Shown in pieces: positions 43,901 through 57,126 of a DNA stretch of 64,000 nt. Source of the DNA: Mugil cephalus (lineage: Eukaryota; Chordata; Actinopteri; Mugiliformes; Mugilidae). The stretch's first letter is position 1. Each line of letters begins with the position of its first letter. The stretch is taken from contig NC_061772.1 in the NCBI RefSeq assembly GCF_022458985.1, forward strand, positions 10,716,001 through 10,780,000, given 5' to 3'. The position numbers and the translations under genes were made by a program. The notes beneath the pieces are model-generated. The model was not told where the DNA came from, made no database searches, and saw only the letters and a program-made list of their open reading frames with translations.

Positions 43901-46900
43901 GAGCAAGGATCAACAACAAGCTGGTTCAGTGCATGGACTCCTGGGTAACGTAGTTACATACATCAGGTCCTGAGCCGACAGTCAGGAAGCTCTCCACCGC
44001 GGTCAGTGTACCTGTGGACGAACAGACACACCAGATTTTGGCAGAAAGCACAAGGAAAGTCCATGGAAACCATTACATTAACTCTGTGTGCACACTGGAT
44101 GTGTACATGTGGATATGTGCGTACCCTTGAACTGGTCCCTGGTGTAGAGGACGCCCATATCGGCAGGAATGGAGTCAAATCCACAGCTCCCAATGATGTA
44201 CACACCTTTCTCAGCTGCCTGGCTGTCGTAGTTCAACTGCATGCTCTCCAAAAACTGCACAGACAAACAACACACACACACCTTAATAACTTTATATTTT
44301 GTTAAAATCAATACAGTCTCCTTTGAAACGAGTTCTGTCCTGATGTGATCAAAGTGGCGAGATATTTTGTGCAGTTTGAACTGAAGAACTTTAGAACTGA
44401 CAAAATCAGAAAGCACACGCAAGCACAAGTCATGTTGTCAATGTGCTGTTTGTGTTTCAGTGAGGGAACAGTTGCTAACATGTGGCCAAGTGAGAGATAA
44501 TCTTGTCTAACAGGGTACAGCATGAAACTCAGCACGTCTCCCATTTAATCCAACCACAAGCAATTTCAAAGATGAATGTCAGGGCATCGGCAGGGCAAAA
44601 TCTATTCAGTGTCCACTGAGAAAACACATGTCTTATGATTAAAGTCAGACTTATTATTCAAAAGTAATAATGCAGGATAGTCAATATATTTAACATTTGT
44701 GTAGTTAAACATTAAATACTGCATATACTGCATGTTTGAGTTCAGAGCTTGAGGGATTTTAAAGGGGTGAAATATCAAAGTGCTCCTTGAGTTAACATCT
44801 GTAATAAAAGAAAAGAAACTTCTCAGCTATGTGCCAAACCAAATAAAAGGATAAATAAAACTATAAATTACATACCTGAGGCTCTCCACTGATGTCAATA
44901 TGGTGGGCTCCATTCTCCACACAGGCTTTGATCACTGGCTCGCCAAAGAATCTGTACTGTAGAAACCAAGAGGAACACACGTACACTTTTTATTTTAACC
45001 AACTTTTCTCCTAATCTGAACCAAATCCCATTTACAGTCCATGACATTGCTAAATGTCCCTGCCAGTCTGTAGAAAAAACTGTCTGTTAGCCACTTATTT
45101 TCCATCTATGTTCACTTAATGTGTTAAAATCCTCAACAGAGGTGCCCTTATGTTACAGCAAGACATGACGTCTTCACTGCATTTTGCATGTATGCAACTG
45201 TTGAATGCAGGACTCAGAGAAAGTCCAGTAAATTCATTCATTGTGCCGTCCTGTCTTACACACAACTCTATTAGGTACGTCTACAGAATCAAATGGAAAC
45301 AAATTTTACACTTTACAAACCATAATAATAATGCATTGGTTTTATTTGGCACCTTATCACAGACGCTTAAAGCGCTTTACAATTGAATACATTATTCATT
45401 CGCTCGCGCAGTCACACCCTGGTGGTGGTAAACTACCTCAGTAGACACAGCTGCCCTGAAGCAGACTGATGGAAACGTGGCTGTTAATCTGCGCCTACGG
45501 TCTCTACAACCACCACCAAACATCACTCACCCACAATCATACACCAGTGGAGTTCGCACTGGGAGTAAGGTGGGTTAAGTGTCTTGCCCATTGGACACAA
45601 CGACAGACTAGGGATAGGGTGGAATTGAATCGCCAACCTTTCTGTTATTGGACAACTTTAATACATTTGTGCTTATTCATGAAATTGTGACTCTAGAAGA
45701 AACACAAAATGGTCCTTTACGGCTCCAGCTCTGTGCCTCAGCTTGAACCAAGCATGAAAAGTGCCCCCGTGTTCAACAGTGGTGGATAGTGTACTGGAAG
45801 AGTTTAGTTTGAAACACAAACCTGAATTATGCACAAGACTGACTGCAGTGGTGCTGGAAACCTACTCTCCATTCTGACCTTATCACAATACAACTTATTG
45901 TGTGCTGTAAGCCAGCAGCTTTCATTGTGTAAATGAAGGCTGCTGTGTGTGCAGGAGAGAGGGAGGGAGAGGAGCAGGAAGGAGCAGTAGTAAAAAGGCG
46001 GAGAAAGAGATGGATGGATTGATTGGCTAAACTGACGCCAAAGGAAGATGCCAACATGCCAATGTTGTGAGAGCAAGAGGGAAAAGACTGGTTTATGTCA
46101 TGAGGCTGATCGAGTTCTACGTGATAAAGACAAACACACACACACACACACACACACATTTCTCGTGTACTTACAGGCCCCACACAGTTGAGAACAATCA
46201 CAGCCTGTTTGCACATGGCCGCAAGGGTGTCTGGTTCTTCTATGTCCGCCACGATGATGTCCACTTCTGTCCTCAGCTCAGGCTTACCTGCACATACAAT
46301 AAGACACGCATGATGGAGGCTACGATGCAAACATGCCACGCCTACCATCAGACTGTCAGAATTCACAGCTCATAATTAGCATAATTAATAAAAAGTATAC
46401 TTGATGCCATATTATTTGTTTATATTAGAGCCCAAAGACCTGGTTTACTTTCACTGTGCGTCAGTTAAGCAGGGTTGCTGTCATATAATGCGACAATTAT
46501 ACAGTAAACCAATAAAAGATGCAAAGTGGATAATTTGCCTTCATCAAGCCTGGTAACGTATTTGAATATACAACATTATAAGCAACAGCTGGCTTAAAAT
46601 CTATACATAAAGCACAAGGGGAAATTTTGTTCTGATGAGATATAGGTTTCCTTAAGACAACACAACCAACATAAAAGACAAGCACAGGCCTTTGACATTT
46701 ACATTTTAGGGTTATGCACAGCAGTAAGCTGTCACAACTGTGGTTCTGCAGAGAATAAACATGAAACATGAGTCACTGACATGTACAAGGGCCGTGTCTA
46801 TGGGGCAACTTGAAATTAACAAATCGACTTGTTGGCGCTGGGTTTTAAGTTACAATCAACTAATAGAAACGATCAAATGAATCACCCTCTTCCTCAGAAA

Positions 46901-48236
46901 ATACAGTGGACATGTTTGAGCATGAGTGGTGTGTGTGTGAAAATGAATACACTTTAAATGAGAAAGAACAATAATAACATCAAATGTGCAAATGTGCAGG
47001 ATAAGATCTTTGAAACAACATATCTTCCTTCAGCAGCCTTCAGCCCTCACTCTTGACTAGCTGACCTGACAGGCTGTGTATGCTCTGATGGACGGGATAG
47101 CACAGTGAGCTGGTATGTTCCATCAGCTGTTGTACACTGAAAAGAAAGCTCAACAGCAGGGGACAACAAAATAACTATCTAATCCTGTGGAGATATGCAT
47201 CTGCTAGTGAACAGATGCCTGGTCTTGATCTGGGGGATGGACACAATTTTCCATGTGTAGATCGTAAACATGGAAAACTTGTGTCACACCAAATATATTA
47301 GAAAATATCAATTATTCCATTCGGCAAATTAATTACATTGGTTTTTGCATTTTTGCAACACTGAAACATCAGTAAATTAATTTATTTGTCTAAAAACATA
47401 AGATGGTCCTTTAATTTATCCCAAAGCGGGGAAATGTGCCCAGCCTATAGAAAGGTAAAACATTAGATAAATGCAAAAATGACAACAGTTTAAACAGAAC
47501 AGTAGTTCGGGAGCAGGCTTGGTTGCACAGTCTCTCAGGAGCAGACAGGGAGGACCTGTGGTAACACTCATTCACAGTTTCCCAATATGTTAATAATTTA
47601 ATTTTAATTTAAGATAAAAAGCCTCATGGAAAGCACAATTTCATGCTTAGAAATATATACTATAGGGTTGTAAGGTGTGGCAAAACGATAATCAACAATT
47701 AATAAAAATGGTACTTTGACTTTTGACTGTTTCAAATTTTCATTGCAACATCTCCTGTACTTGGGACTTATGTCAAAGGGTCGGAATCGTGTCAAGCTAA
47801 CCCTCATCTGTTAGCTGAATCATCTTGTGTCGCAGTTTAGCATTTTCCCTTCGTCTTTTCTCCAGTTTTCTTCATCTTTTAGTCAAGATGGATTCTGACT
47901 CTATGTTTAGTTTAATTCAACATCAATGCATTGTCTGAGATGAACCAATTAATTTAAGTGCAACCCTGGTACGGAAACACCTATAGAAACGTTCAGCTTT
48001 TAAAATGCAAAAATTTTGGGGTTGATCAGATACATACTGAGGACTCCGGCGGCCTGCTCCAGAACTTTTTCCAGTTTCTGCTTGCTCCTGCCAGCCACGG
48101 CCCACTTCAGGTTCCCATTCGGACCCTCGGACACAGTGCGGGCCACCTCCTCCACCACGAACTGTCCCGTGAATCCAGAGGCCCCGAAGATAACCAGGTG
48201 GTATGGCCTGCTAGAGGATGTTTCAACACACGCCAT
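40947..48236 (-). CDS. sccpdh: Saccharopine dehydrogenase-like oxidoreductase, twelve exons
   Basis: SCCPDH is a predicted NAD(P)-binding protein found on lipid droplets and at membranes; its substrate is not established. Exons are 48038-48236, 46175-46287, 44876-44956, 44125-44254, 43962-44011, 43627-43757, 43038-43155, 42044-42163, 41865-41921, 41647-41758, 41276-41357 and 40947-41037; all are GT-AG and in frame, giving 427 aa (human 429). Rossmann motif GASGFTG is at residues 18-24, followed by CVGPYRFFGEPV and DISGEPQ across exon joins. A hydrophobic stretch (LIFAGMMFWLLVKF, about residues 291-304) is the likely membrane anchor. The C-terminal part includes YVATPIAMVQAAL and INRLNKHGIQFSVI. 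An in-frame ATG 48 nt upstream exists, but MACVETSS gives the family start. A Tc1 relic lies in intron 7-8. Confidence 0.95.
42250..42846 (+). mobile_element. Tc1/mariner-type transposon relic with inverted ends
   Basis: The left end CACTGCCTGGCCAAAATA and the reverse complement of the right end (AACTGTCAGGCCAAAA) match as terminal repeats about 590 bp apart, next to TA. In broken plus-strand frames the interior resembles the end of a Tc1-like transposase: a LWDVLKEAL-like segment, SIQDLGEKM, and KAKGEPTKY near the right end. Stop codons and internal deletion (full elements are about 1.3-1.6 kb) show it is dead. It lies in the sccpdh intron between exons 7 and 8. Confidence 0.75.
45321..45660 (+). 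repeat. dispersed fish repeat, possibly SINE-like
   Basis: The order of segments is that of a repeat common in fish: TTTATTTGGCACCTTATC, AAAGCGCTTTACAATTG, GGGTTAAGTGTCTTGCCC and a GAATTGAATCGCCAACCTT type end. It was recognised from memory of its form only. It lies in an sccpdh intron. The class was not settled. Confidence 0.45.
46133..46160. repeat. (AC)n microsatellite
   Basis: AC run of about 13 units immediately 3' of sccpdh exon 2 (15 bp from the splice donor). Confidence 0.95.
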
Positions 48237-49376
48237 GGTGATAGACAGAATGGGGAACCTCACTGCGACACCTACGCTCTTCACACCAGGACAGAGTCTG
48301 ACGAACTGACAGGAGAGGAGGAGAGAGCCAGCCTGCTGCTCATTTCAGCCCAGCGCTCGTTGATCTACTTCCGTAGCAAACTTATGCTAACACGCTTCTG
48401 TCAAGAATGGTGGTTTTTAGCTCCCGAACCAATTTATTTGAAACAATTTGTATTGATTTCAGTTTCTGTGGTTTTATACTTGGGATACACCCGTATTTGT
48501 TTAACTATGCATGTCCTTTGTCGCATATAGTTTGTTTTTGTTAGTATTTGGATGTTAGCCTTGGACGTTAGCTCGACTACTTCCTGGAGTTTTTGATTGG
48601 TCGTCGCAGTGTCTTCTGCCAATGACGACAATCACATGCGCCTGAAACACCACGAGAGTTGCGAAAACATTTTATGGAGGGTCAGGATGCTGATGGCTCA
48701 ATGTCACGGAGTTTTACCAGCACGTAGACGGACATGATTCAACTTTAAAGCCGCGATGTCGTCAAGTTGGGAAATTTGAAATAATCTGCATTGAGGTAAC
48801 TTTGTGTTTCTCCCGTTTAATCAAGGGTTTGTGCTATAGCTGAGTGACGTTAGCGTAGCGCATGGCTAATCCAGTAGGCTAACAGCGTCGATATAACTAG
48901 GAGAGCGACTGTACTCATTCGGCACAAAGTATATCACCATGTGTTGTGTCTCTTTTGGTGAAGCCGATGAACTTTAACCATGAACTCTGTGAGGTGGATA
49001 AGGTTAAGACCTTAAAGGCAGCAGATGTCGACCCTCACCACATACACACGTGCTAAAGGACGGAGTGCGCTCACATAGACGCACGCATTACCAAGAAGTT
49101 AGGCTACACCTTATTGTGTTTAATAATCATCAATTTAAGCCACATAGTCTAATGAGGTGTGCAAATGGCGCTTTTTAAATCATAAGATAAGAGCTAAAAT
49201 TATTTTTGAGAAAGACTGAACGATTACTATACTAACATTTTGACGATAGAGAATGTAAACAATGTTTCTGAAATGTCTGTTGCAGAAAATAATTTTTCAT
49301 TCTCTTCCCTTTTCCTTATCCTTTAGGCTGTGACCTCTTGATGTCCCATTTTTAGCCATTTGTCCTCTGGTTCACC
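48237..49376. promoter_or_regulatory. bidirectional promoter of sccpdh (minus) and tfb2m (plus), with tfb2m 5' exon
   Basis: The start codons of the two divergent genes are 1.14 kb apart. A donor (GAG followed by GTAACT, at about 48797) and an acceptor (CTTTAG at about 49319-49325) suggest a non-coding first tfb2m exon of roughly 100-140 nt near 48.66-48.80 kb, with the ATG in the second exon. The actual promoters would then lie within about 48.25-48.66 kb. CCAAT-type sequence is present in this segment (ATTGG at about 48596). Confidence 0.5.
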
Positions 49377-52300
49377 ATGTCCTCCCAGATTTGTAGAGTG
49401 GTGGAGCTGATGCTCCGATCTGGTTGCTGCCAGACGATCAGACGTCAATCCTGTGTGCACAAGGCAGTTTTGGCCCCCGTGGGCCCGTCTTGCTTTGGGG
49501 TTCTTGGAGCCCCTTTGCTTCATAGAAGGGCCTACAGCATGGACACTTTATCTTCAGGTCCTGGTCGGCCAGCGCTTCCAAGCACCCAACAGCCTCGCTC
49601 AGAGAGGACATCACCCTCATCCTCACTTACACACAGAAACTTGTCTGCCGTAGCTGTACAGGTAGGCAGTTTTCTGTGCTTGATTGATTCCTAACCATAG
49701 TTTTCATGTATGTTTTCTGTACCTTCTCTCACTGCAGTCTAAATTGAAAGCCCTGTTGACAGACATACAGGCTCTAGCACTGAATCTACTCTGTTATTGT
49801 CTTTTTAATTAATCTTGTGTCATAGCATGCTTTATTCTGCTATTTTTCTCGGTTATCAGGGTGTCCAACACATATATTAGATCTGTTTTGCCTTATTTAT
49901 ACTCTATTTTAGTTTGCACCTTGATTCCCTACTCCTACAATACTCAAGGTTTCCTGGCTATTTAAACCATGTCATGTGTGCAATTCTCGATACGCTTAAA
50001 TATTAAAATACTGAAATAGAGTGACGGGGGCCCTTGTGCTTGTATCACAAGCACACAAAGATGCTGTTGCCACTTTGTAAGCATTTATGTCTTTCCTCAG
50101 GGCCAGTGTCGTCCTCTGTGCCGATTCGACTTCCTGAACATTGGGGAGGTAGAAGAGAATCTTAACCGTATTCAAGCCAGTAAAAAAAACAGGACAAAAA
50201 GACTCTTCATAGTTGATCCAGACATAGCTAATCTGGTAACACAACATCTAGGACCTAATCTACAGGATACCAAGTCTGTTATCTTTGAGTGTAACCCAGG
50301 TATGTATTTGTATTCTGCCTGGTGTTGTTGTTGTGTAAAGTTCATTCAACCTAAATATGCTAATTAAGCTGTTTTTTATTTTTTATTTTATCTATATTGT
50401 TCTTATCTTGCGTTGTAATTAAAACGTTGTTTTTCTCTGTCTTTGTTAGGTCCTGCCGTGTTGACAAAGACACTATTAAATGCTGGCGCTCAAAGAGTTG
50501 TGGCTCTCGAGGGTAATAGTTCCTTCCTACATGATCTACAGGTAACAAATACACATCTAAGCTTTGAACAACGTTGTGTATCTATACAGTATACCAGTTC
50601 TCTAACCTATTTGTTTTTTTAATTAGCATTAAGTCATTGTATCACACTGAAGTATGACCAAAGAATGACCACATTCTGGCCAAAACATGCTTCTCATCAA
50701 AACGGAGCAAATTGTATGATGAAATGTCACAGGGAAGAAAAGGGACTTGGTGTGATTGTGCTAAAGTTGTGCAGAAACATTTTTATTTTCTTAATTTCCC
50801 CTACGTCCTTACTACAGATATATGACTTAGGACGTAGATGCAAACTGCAGTGTGGCTAGTTGGCAGTAGCATCAACTGCTTGGTGGTCATTTTTAGTTTC
50901 ACTCATGTACCAGTTAAATAAATAATAATTATAATAAATAAGTCGACTTTTTTGTGTTACAGGAGCTGGAGGGTCAACTTGATGGTCAGCTTGAAGTGGT
51001 GCACTGTGACTACTTTAGACTAGATCCCATCGGTGCGGGCATCATGAAACCCCCAACAATGACCACTGAAGATTTGTTCACTGACCTGGGAATTTCAGAA
51101 GCTTCTTGGACTGATGGTGAGAAACAAATGACACAGACAGCAAACCACTGCTATGCTGTAAATTGCCTCCCACACACCAAGTACTTAGTACATACAAAGT
51201 GAGGTGTCATTTTGATGGTAATTAATGTTAATTATAGAGTACTTACAGTTACTACAGAGAAATTAAGAACTTCCTGGAAAAAAAATCAGATAATAAAGCT
51301 GTAATGAATGTACAGATATGTCATTATAATTTACACTTTTGACCATAATGTTTTTTCCAATCCGTGTCAACTCATCTGAGGTTGTCATGTTTTTGGTCCA
51401 TTTCCATCTTAATGTAGACAATTATTAAAATGTGACTGGTAAGTTTTATATTTATATAAATAAGCTCTTTCCAGTCCAGAAAGATATCCCTTTGGAAACC
51501 TAGGACATAATAAAATGGTGTGCTTTTGTAATGTATTGCTGTTTGTGTTATCTCTAGACGTCCCTGTGAAGGTCGTGGGAATCATGCCGCAGATCAATGA
51601 GCATGGCTTGCTGCTGAAGATGATATACTCTCTGTTTGAACGGCTGTCTGTCTACAGATACGGAAGAATAGAGCTCAACCTCTTCATAAGCGAGAAGGAA
51701 TACCTGGTAAAAGACCCGTGTCAGTTAATCTGTTGATCAGTGTGTAACCTGAGTCTGTGTTTTGTTACTGCTGATAGTAGAATCATGGGCCCTGTTCAGA
51801 CCTGGTTATTTGAATGTATTCTGAGTAATGTTGTAACAGGCCAGCGGAAAGTACAAATGTGAATACACCCAGGGCACGTGAGATCCGATCACTCAGACCA
51901 TGTTTGGAGGTTGTGACTAGGTCACATTAAGGACCACATTCCTAACCGCTGTGGTCGTTTGCATTTTGTATTTTTGTTATCCTCAAGTTTCATGTCATGA
52001 TGCACACACAACGAACACCACTGTTCAATTTCTTAGAGACAGCTGCTGTTAAAATTATCTACCCAAAATAGTTTTGTGTGTTGCATATAGAGCGTGAAAC
52101 TGAGATTGGAATCTCAGTTTCTAGCTTGAGACGCATTTTAATTATGTGTGTTATGTGTTAACACAAGTACTTAAAGCTGGGCACTTGTACCGGATTGTTA
52201 CGCACACAAAAACATCTGGTCTGACAAGAACACAAAGTTATGGTGATCTGGTTTGAATTGTCTTTTCCATGCTCACAACACAACCACTTGCTGATGCTGA

Positions 52301-53237
52301 GTTAGACTATTGTTTTATTTGATATTTGTGCCAAATATTTCACACAATTATTTCTCCATCAGAAAATGGTGTCTTGTCCTGGTCAAATGGCACATTACAG
52401 AGCCTTCAGTGTCCTCTGGCAGATGGCCTGTGAGATCGAACTGCTGCACAAGGTATAGTATGAGAGAGTGTCGCAATGAATCTCAGTGTTTACGCAGATG
52501 TATTAAAACAAAAAAATATATAAAGATTTTACTAAGTCAAAGACTTGGCTCCTTAAAACAGATTTCTCAGATCATGCCCATAAACATTTTCAACATAAAA
52601 AGGGGAAATCTAATTAAAATAGTCTCACTTTCATCTCTGTCTGCGCAGGAGCCCTGGGACTCATTTGTGTCTTCAAAACAAACAAATAATGTACCAAACA
52701 CCAAAAGCACGGTAAGGAAGAGAGCAGGGTCAGTAACAGAAGTGGAAACTTGAAGAGTATTATCTGTTTAATATAACATTTCCACCCATTACCCTCAGCT
52801 TCCAAATGACCACCTGTGCCTGGTGTGCCTGCGTCCACGGGCTGATCTGTTCTCTGGAGGCCTCACTCCCTCCAATGCTTCAACTCTGCTAATGATGATC
52901 AAACAGTGTTTGGCAAAAAGGAAAGCCAAGCTCATTGACTTGCTCAAGTAAGCATTGCACACAAGCAATTTATTGTACACGCTGCAGTAATATTACAGTT
53001 TTCTGCAGTTTTCCTCTTGCTTATTGTGCTTTTTTTTTTTTTCCTAGTCTCTGGTCTCCAGATAGCGGAAGTAAGTTGTTATCAGAGATATGCCTGCAAG
53101 AGGACATACTGACAGGCCACGTTTATCCAGAGGAGTATCTTCGACTGTTCCAACTGATGGACAAGAGCCAGGAGTTTACACAAAGCTGGCTTTACGAAGA
53201 GATGATGGCGAACACACAGAGAGATGGGTGGGCCTAA
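49377..53237 (+). CDS. tfb2m: Mitochondrial transcription factor B2, nine coding exons
   Basis: TFB2M is the mitochondrial transcription initiation factor that melts promoter DNA with POLRMT and TFAM. It descends from KsgA-type rRNA adenine dimethylases. Exons are 49377-49661, 50101-50299, 50450-50541, 50963-51116, 51558-51706, 52363-52452, 52649-52711, 52799-52947 and 53048-53237; the frame is continuous, giving 456 aa (human 396). The N-terminus is basic, Ser/Arg-rich and almost free of acid, as expected of a mitochondrial presequence; it is longer than in human. The degenerate SAM motif IFECNPGPA (about residue 155) is followed by [34 protein letters not shown] and SWLYEEMM match the family C-terminal part. 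No break seen. Confidence 0.94.
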
Positions 53238-53312
53238 AATCTAGACAAACAGGTCACAGACGTAGACATACACAACATAACCATAAAAGTTAGATACATA
53301 TACTGATGATGT

Positions 53313-53318
53313 AATAAA
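53313..53318 (+). terminator. tfb2m: candidate tfb2m polyadenylation signal
   Basis: AATAAA 76 nt after the tfb2m stop codon. Further signals downstream (for example near 54140) could give longer transcripts. Confidence 0.5.
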
Positions 53319-56300
53319 TATATAAGAATATTATGATATGTGATGAAAATAGATAAAAACAAAATTTTTTAAGAAAGGATCATAAATTGTGATGTGAATG
53401 AAGTGATCGCTTTTGGGACAATGGAAGAAGTGTGACTGAGAAAAAATCACAACTGAACTGAGAATAATGAGATTTTAAATTTGAGTTGTAAAATCAGTAG
53501 GCTTCGTTGTCACCTTTCATGTAACCAGGAGCAGAAAGAATGTTTCCTGGAATTAAAAGATTTAACTTCTATTAGGATAAATGTGTCAATATTTGGTTAA
53601 ATCTATTTTTTCAATACAACAGCGCCTTGTGGAGGAAAAAACTTGTACTGCTTGTACTATATTGCGACAGCATTTTCACTATACACTGGTATTAATTTTG
53701 CAAACTGCCTTCTTAAAGAGAGCAGCAGTGCTGGCGACAGTTTTCCACTGTATAGCTTCAAGTCTTGTATGTTTTTGTATAGCCATTGCGTGTGCATAAG
53801 CTTGTCTAAGTGTTTAAATGTCATGTTTTATGATATGTGTGAGCTGTGTATCTAATATAATTTGTGAACGGGTAATTAAATATGGATTTTCACATGAGAA
53901 ACAAAATGCGGTGTAATTTTAGCATACGCCATCATCAGTGCTCTTCTTTTGAGGAGTCCAGCCTTGCTTTATCTATTACTTTACTTCTCTGATTAAATAC
54001 ATTGAAGACTTGGTGATTGTATGTCGGCCATGTGTGTTTTGAGCATTTCTTTGAAATAATGCATCCAAATGGCATAAAAGAACCTGGTTTCAAGTAATGC
54101 ACGTAAAGCAATAATACCTGTGAATCACGAAATAGAGTATGAAATAAATTATTTTACAATAAAATCGTTTTATGTCATTTTGAAAGTATGGCCTCCAGAA
54201 GTACAGAGGACTGTAAATGTAAACAACATTTACAGCTGTCATTCCTGCATCATGAGGCAAAATTGTTTCGGGTAAAGAGGTCTGACAGGTTAGCAGTGTT
54301 GAGAAGTGCTAATAATACCCACCAAAAAAGGTGTAAATAAAAAAACAAGACAGATGCTATCGAACTATCGATAATGAGGCTCCCTCTTCCGGCTTCAGCA
54401 GGCATGACTAATCAATCAAATAACAGATATTGTTGAATTTTGTTTTTGCTATAACCGTTTTATCCATTAAATAAGTTTCATTTCATTTAATCTTTTCAAT
54501 AAAATTTAATTTTACTGATGAGCTACCAAATGATCAAAGGGACAAAGAAGATGAACAGTAACAGCCCACTGACAGAGGATGGCGCACCTCTCTCTTGTAG
54601 CTCTGTAAGTGACAGCGGTGCAACGAGCCCTGTCTGCCTCTGGGTGACTTTCAACAACAACTCCAGGTGTCAAGGTGCCTGATGCTCGAGTCTTTACCAT
54701 CCAGCTACCCGTTTTACAGCCGTAAGTACAGCTTCGTGTCACTTTGGTGTCGCAGAAGTCTCAGAGGTCCAGTGTTTTGAAGGCTAGCACATCATGTGAT
54801 TCAAATGTCGGCGTGTATTTCAGAGGTGAGGCTATCCGCGGCGTGTTGCCCAGATGTTTACGCTGTACTCGGCTGGCGTTAGCTTACGTTAGCTTAACAG
54901 CAACGTATAGAAACATTCAACTAACAAACGTGACTCCTCGGCTTTAGATGTCGGCGTTCAATGGGGTTAACATCGATAGCTGTTTGTTAGCAGCATCTAC
55001 CCATTTGGCTAAACGGTAAATCACCTCCGTCTTTCACACGTAGCGACTGTAACCGAGATAATGTACCTACAGTTAAAGTGAGCTGCTAGCTTCATATCCA
55101 ACATAGCTATGCTTCGGTTAAACACAACACAGAGGAACCAGGTACTGAAGCTATGTCAGTACAGGGAAGTGAGTTACTGTCTGCTGTCACTGCATGTGCT
55201 TTTAGTCCATTTAGTCACTGTTTCTGTGAGTTTAACCACGCCTAACATTAGCTAGCGTTAAAATATATTATAAATGTGTAGATGTTACATAAAGTCGATC
55301 ATTTCTTTTGGAGCGTGGTTACTTAGCAACACATTGTGTAGCTGTTGCTAAAATGACTCGCTGGCCTAAAGTAAATGCTGGACAGCACTCATACTACACT
55401 TCTCTGGATCACCGAGGCATAATTACTGCGAATATTTTCTGTGTGTGTTGTGCTAATTCATACAACGTCTATACGTAAACATAGCATCTGACAGTCTGCA
55501 TGTGTCAGTTCACTGGTCGTTGTTTTTAGTTTTGTTCCTGTCTGTATCTCCTGTCCTGTGTGTACCAGGTCTCTCTCAGAGGACAGGGTTTGTTTCTCCT
55601 TTCACCTTTGTGTTTGTCCCTTTGGCTGGATTCACTTCTCCGTATGTCCCTTCTTCTGTCTTTAAATTATTTATGGCCCCCTGTGGAGTAGACCTCTTAC
55701 AAAAGAGGTGAGAGGATGGACTTTGTAAGGACAGATGACTCACTGGGAGAGGATCATTAGGGGATAAATTAAAAAAAAAAACAGCGACACCTGTATTTGT
55801 AATGCAGAGGTTGTTGTTGCATAAGCCTTATTGTCCCTGATGGTTTTTTTTTTCATGGTCTGGGACTCGATCCAGAGGGACAGGCAGGGCTTGGAGTAAT
55901 TGTTAGACTTTAATGACAGCCTTCCATCCCACCATGTTTTGTATTTCACTTAGTATTGAATCAACACGACTTAGACTTAGATCCTTGTCCAGATGGGGCT
56001 GTTCCTCGTTAAAATATGTGGAGCCTCTGCAATAGAAAGACAATGTTACATCATTCCATAGGTTTCCACGTCCCTTTGGAGACATCAAGCCTCATTGCTT
56101 TTCTTAGACTCCTCTCCAAAGACGTTTCTCTGGGACACATTTGCAATCCCGTTTTTTTCACCAATTCCAATGAAAATTGAATACAAATATGGATACTGAG
56201 AATCAGAGAAGTTGTCATTTGTGGTGTTTGTCCTGGCTTCTTGCATTTTGCAATAAAGGGTTAGAGGAAGAACAATTAGCCCAGCGCTGCAGCAATACTA

Positions 56301-57126
56301 GGACAGAATATTCCTCTGAGATAGACCGTCATTAACCTGGATATGGATTTGATCATCTAAGGAGTCAAAATATCACCACAATTAGTTAAGAAAAGTGTTA
56401 TGTATTAGTGTTTGTTGTGATAATGCATATGCTACATATACATTGTGTATTCCTCATGCATGTGTCTAGTTGATGTCCAGAGATTTGCCCACATATGGAA
56501 TTAATTAGTGTCAGACAGAAAGGGAAAAGCAGCTACCTCATTAACAGTAAATATAGTAACATGACAAAACAGACTAACCACAACTAACCACAGATCTGTT
56601 TCTGTGTTGATGAATCATCTATGAACACAAGTAAAACAATGATTAAAAATAAAACTTAGCGTGTGATTGCTGTGTGTAAATTATAGTCATCTTGTGTAGG
56701 CAGTGAATGAGGGAGTTGTACAATTTAAAACCAGTAATACTATTTTTTATTTTAAATGTAGTTGTTTGTTCAGCTCGGTTCTTCTGAGCACGTAGACATG
56801 AAAACAGTTGTTTTTGTCGTGAACAATGTGGTCATAGCTATCACTTTGTCAAAAATACATTAAATACCTCTCATCAAATGAATTTCACTACATACAAGTC
56901 TGGACAGACATGGTGGAACCATATGACCTTTTTTTTTTTTATCTGTTTGAGCCTAAGGCGTTGTTTGTCAACCTGAGAATGATACTTAACCAGTTCGGTT
57001 TTAGGTGGAGTTGAAATGTTATTCTGTCTCATTTCCTCTATGTTTGCAGGCCTGAAGAAGGACTTGTCTAGCTGGCAGACACTGACCCTCAAGCTGAAAG
57101 GTCAAACGTTGTCAGGGTGGAACCCA
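53319..57126. other. tfb2m-cnst interval with the probable 5' non-coding exons of cnst
   Basis: No coding exon was recognised in 3.8 kb. A strong donor GTAAGT at 54722 in moderately CpG-rich DNA, and an acceptor TTTGCAG ending at 57049, suggest that cnst begins with a non-coding exon ending at 54721. Its second exon would then be 57050-57139. A minus-strand frame at 54512-54742 (76 aa) is open across this putative first exon but resembles nothing I know. The rest is AT-rich intronic or intergenic sequence. Confidence 0.4.

Noticed and set aside
54512-54742. 76-aa minus-strand frame of normal-looking composition
   Set aside because: It is antisense to the probable cnst first exon and promoter; no family recognised and no acceptor/donor evidence. 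It could merit a search but is not supported as a gene.
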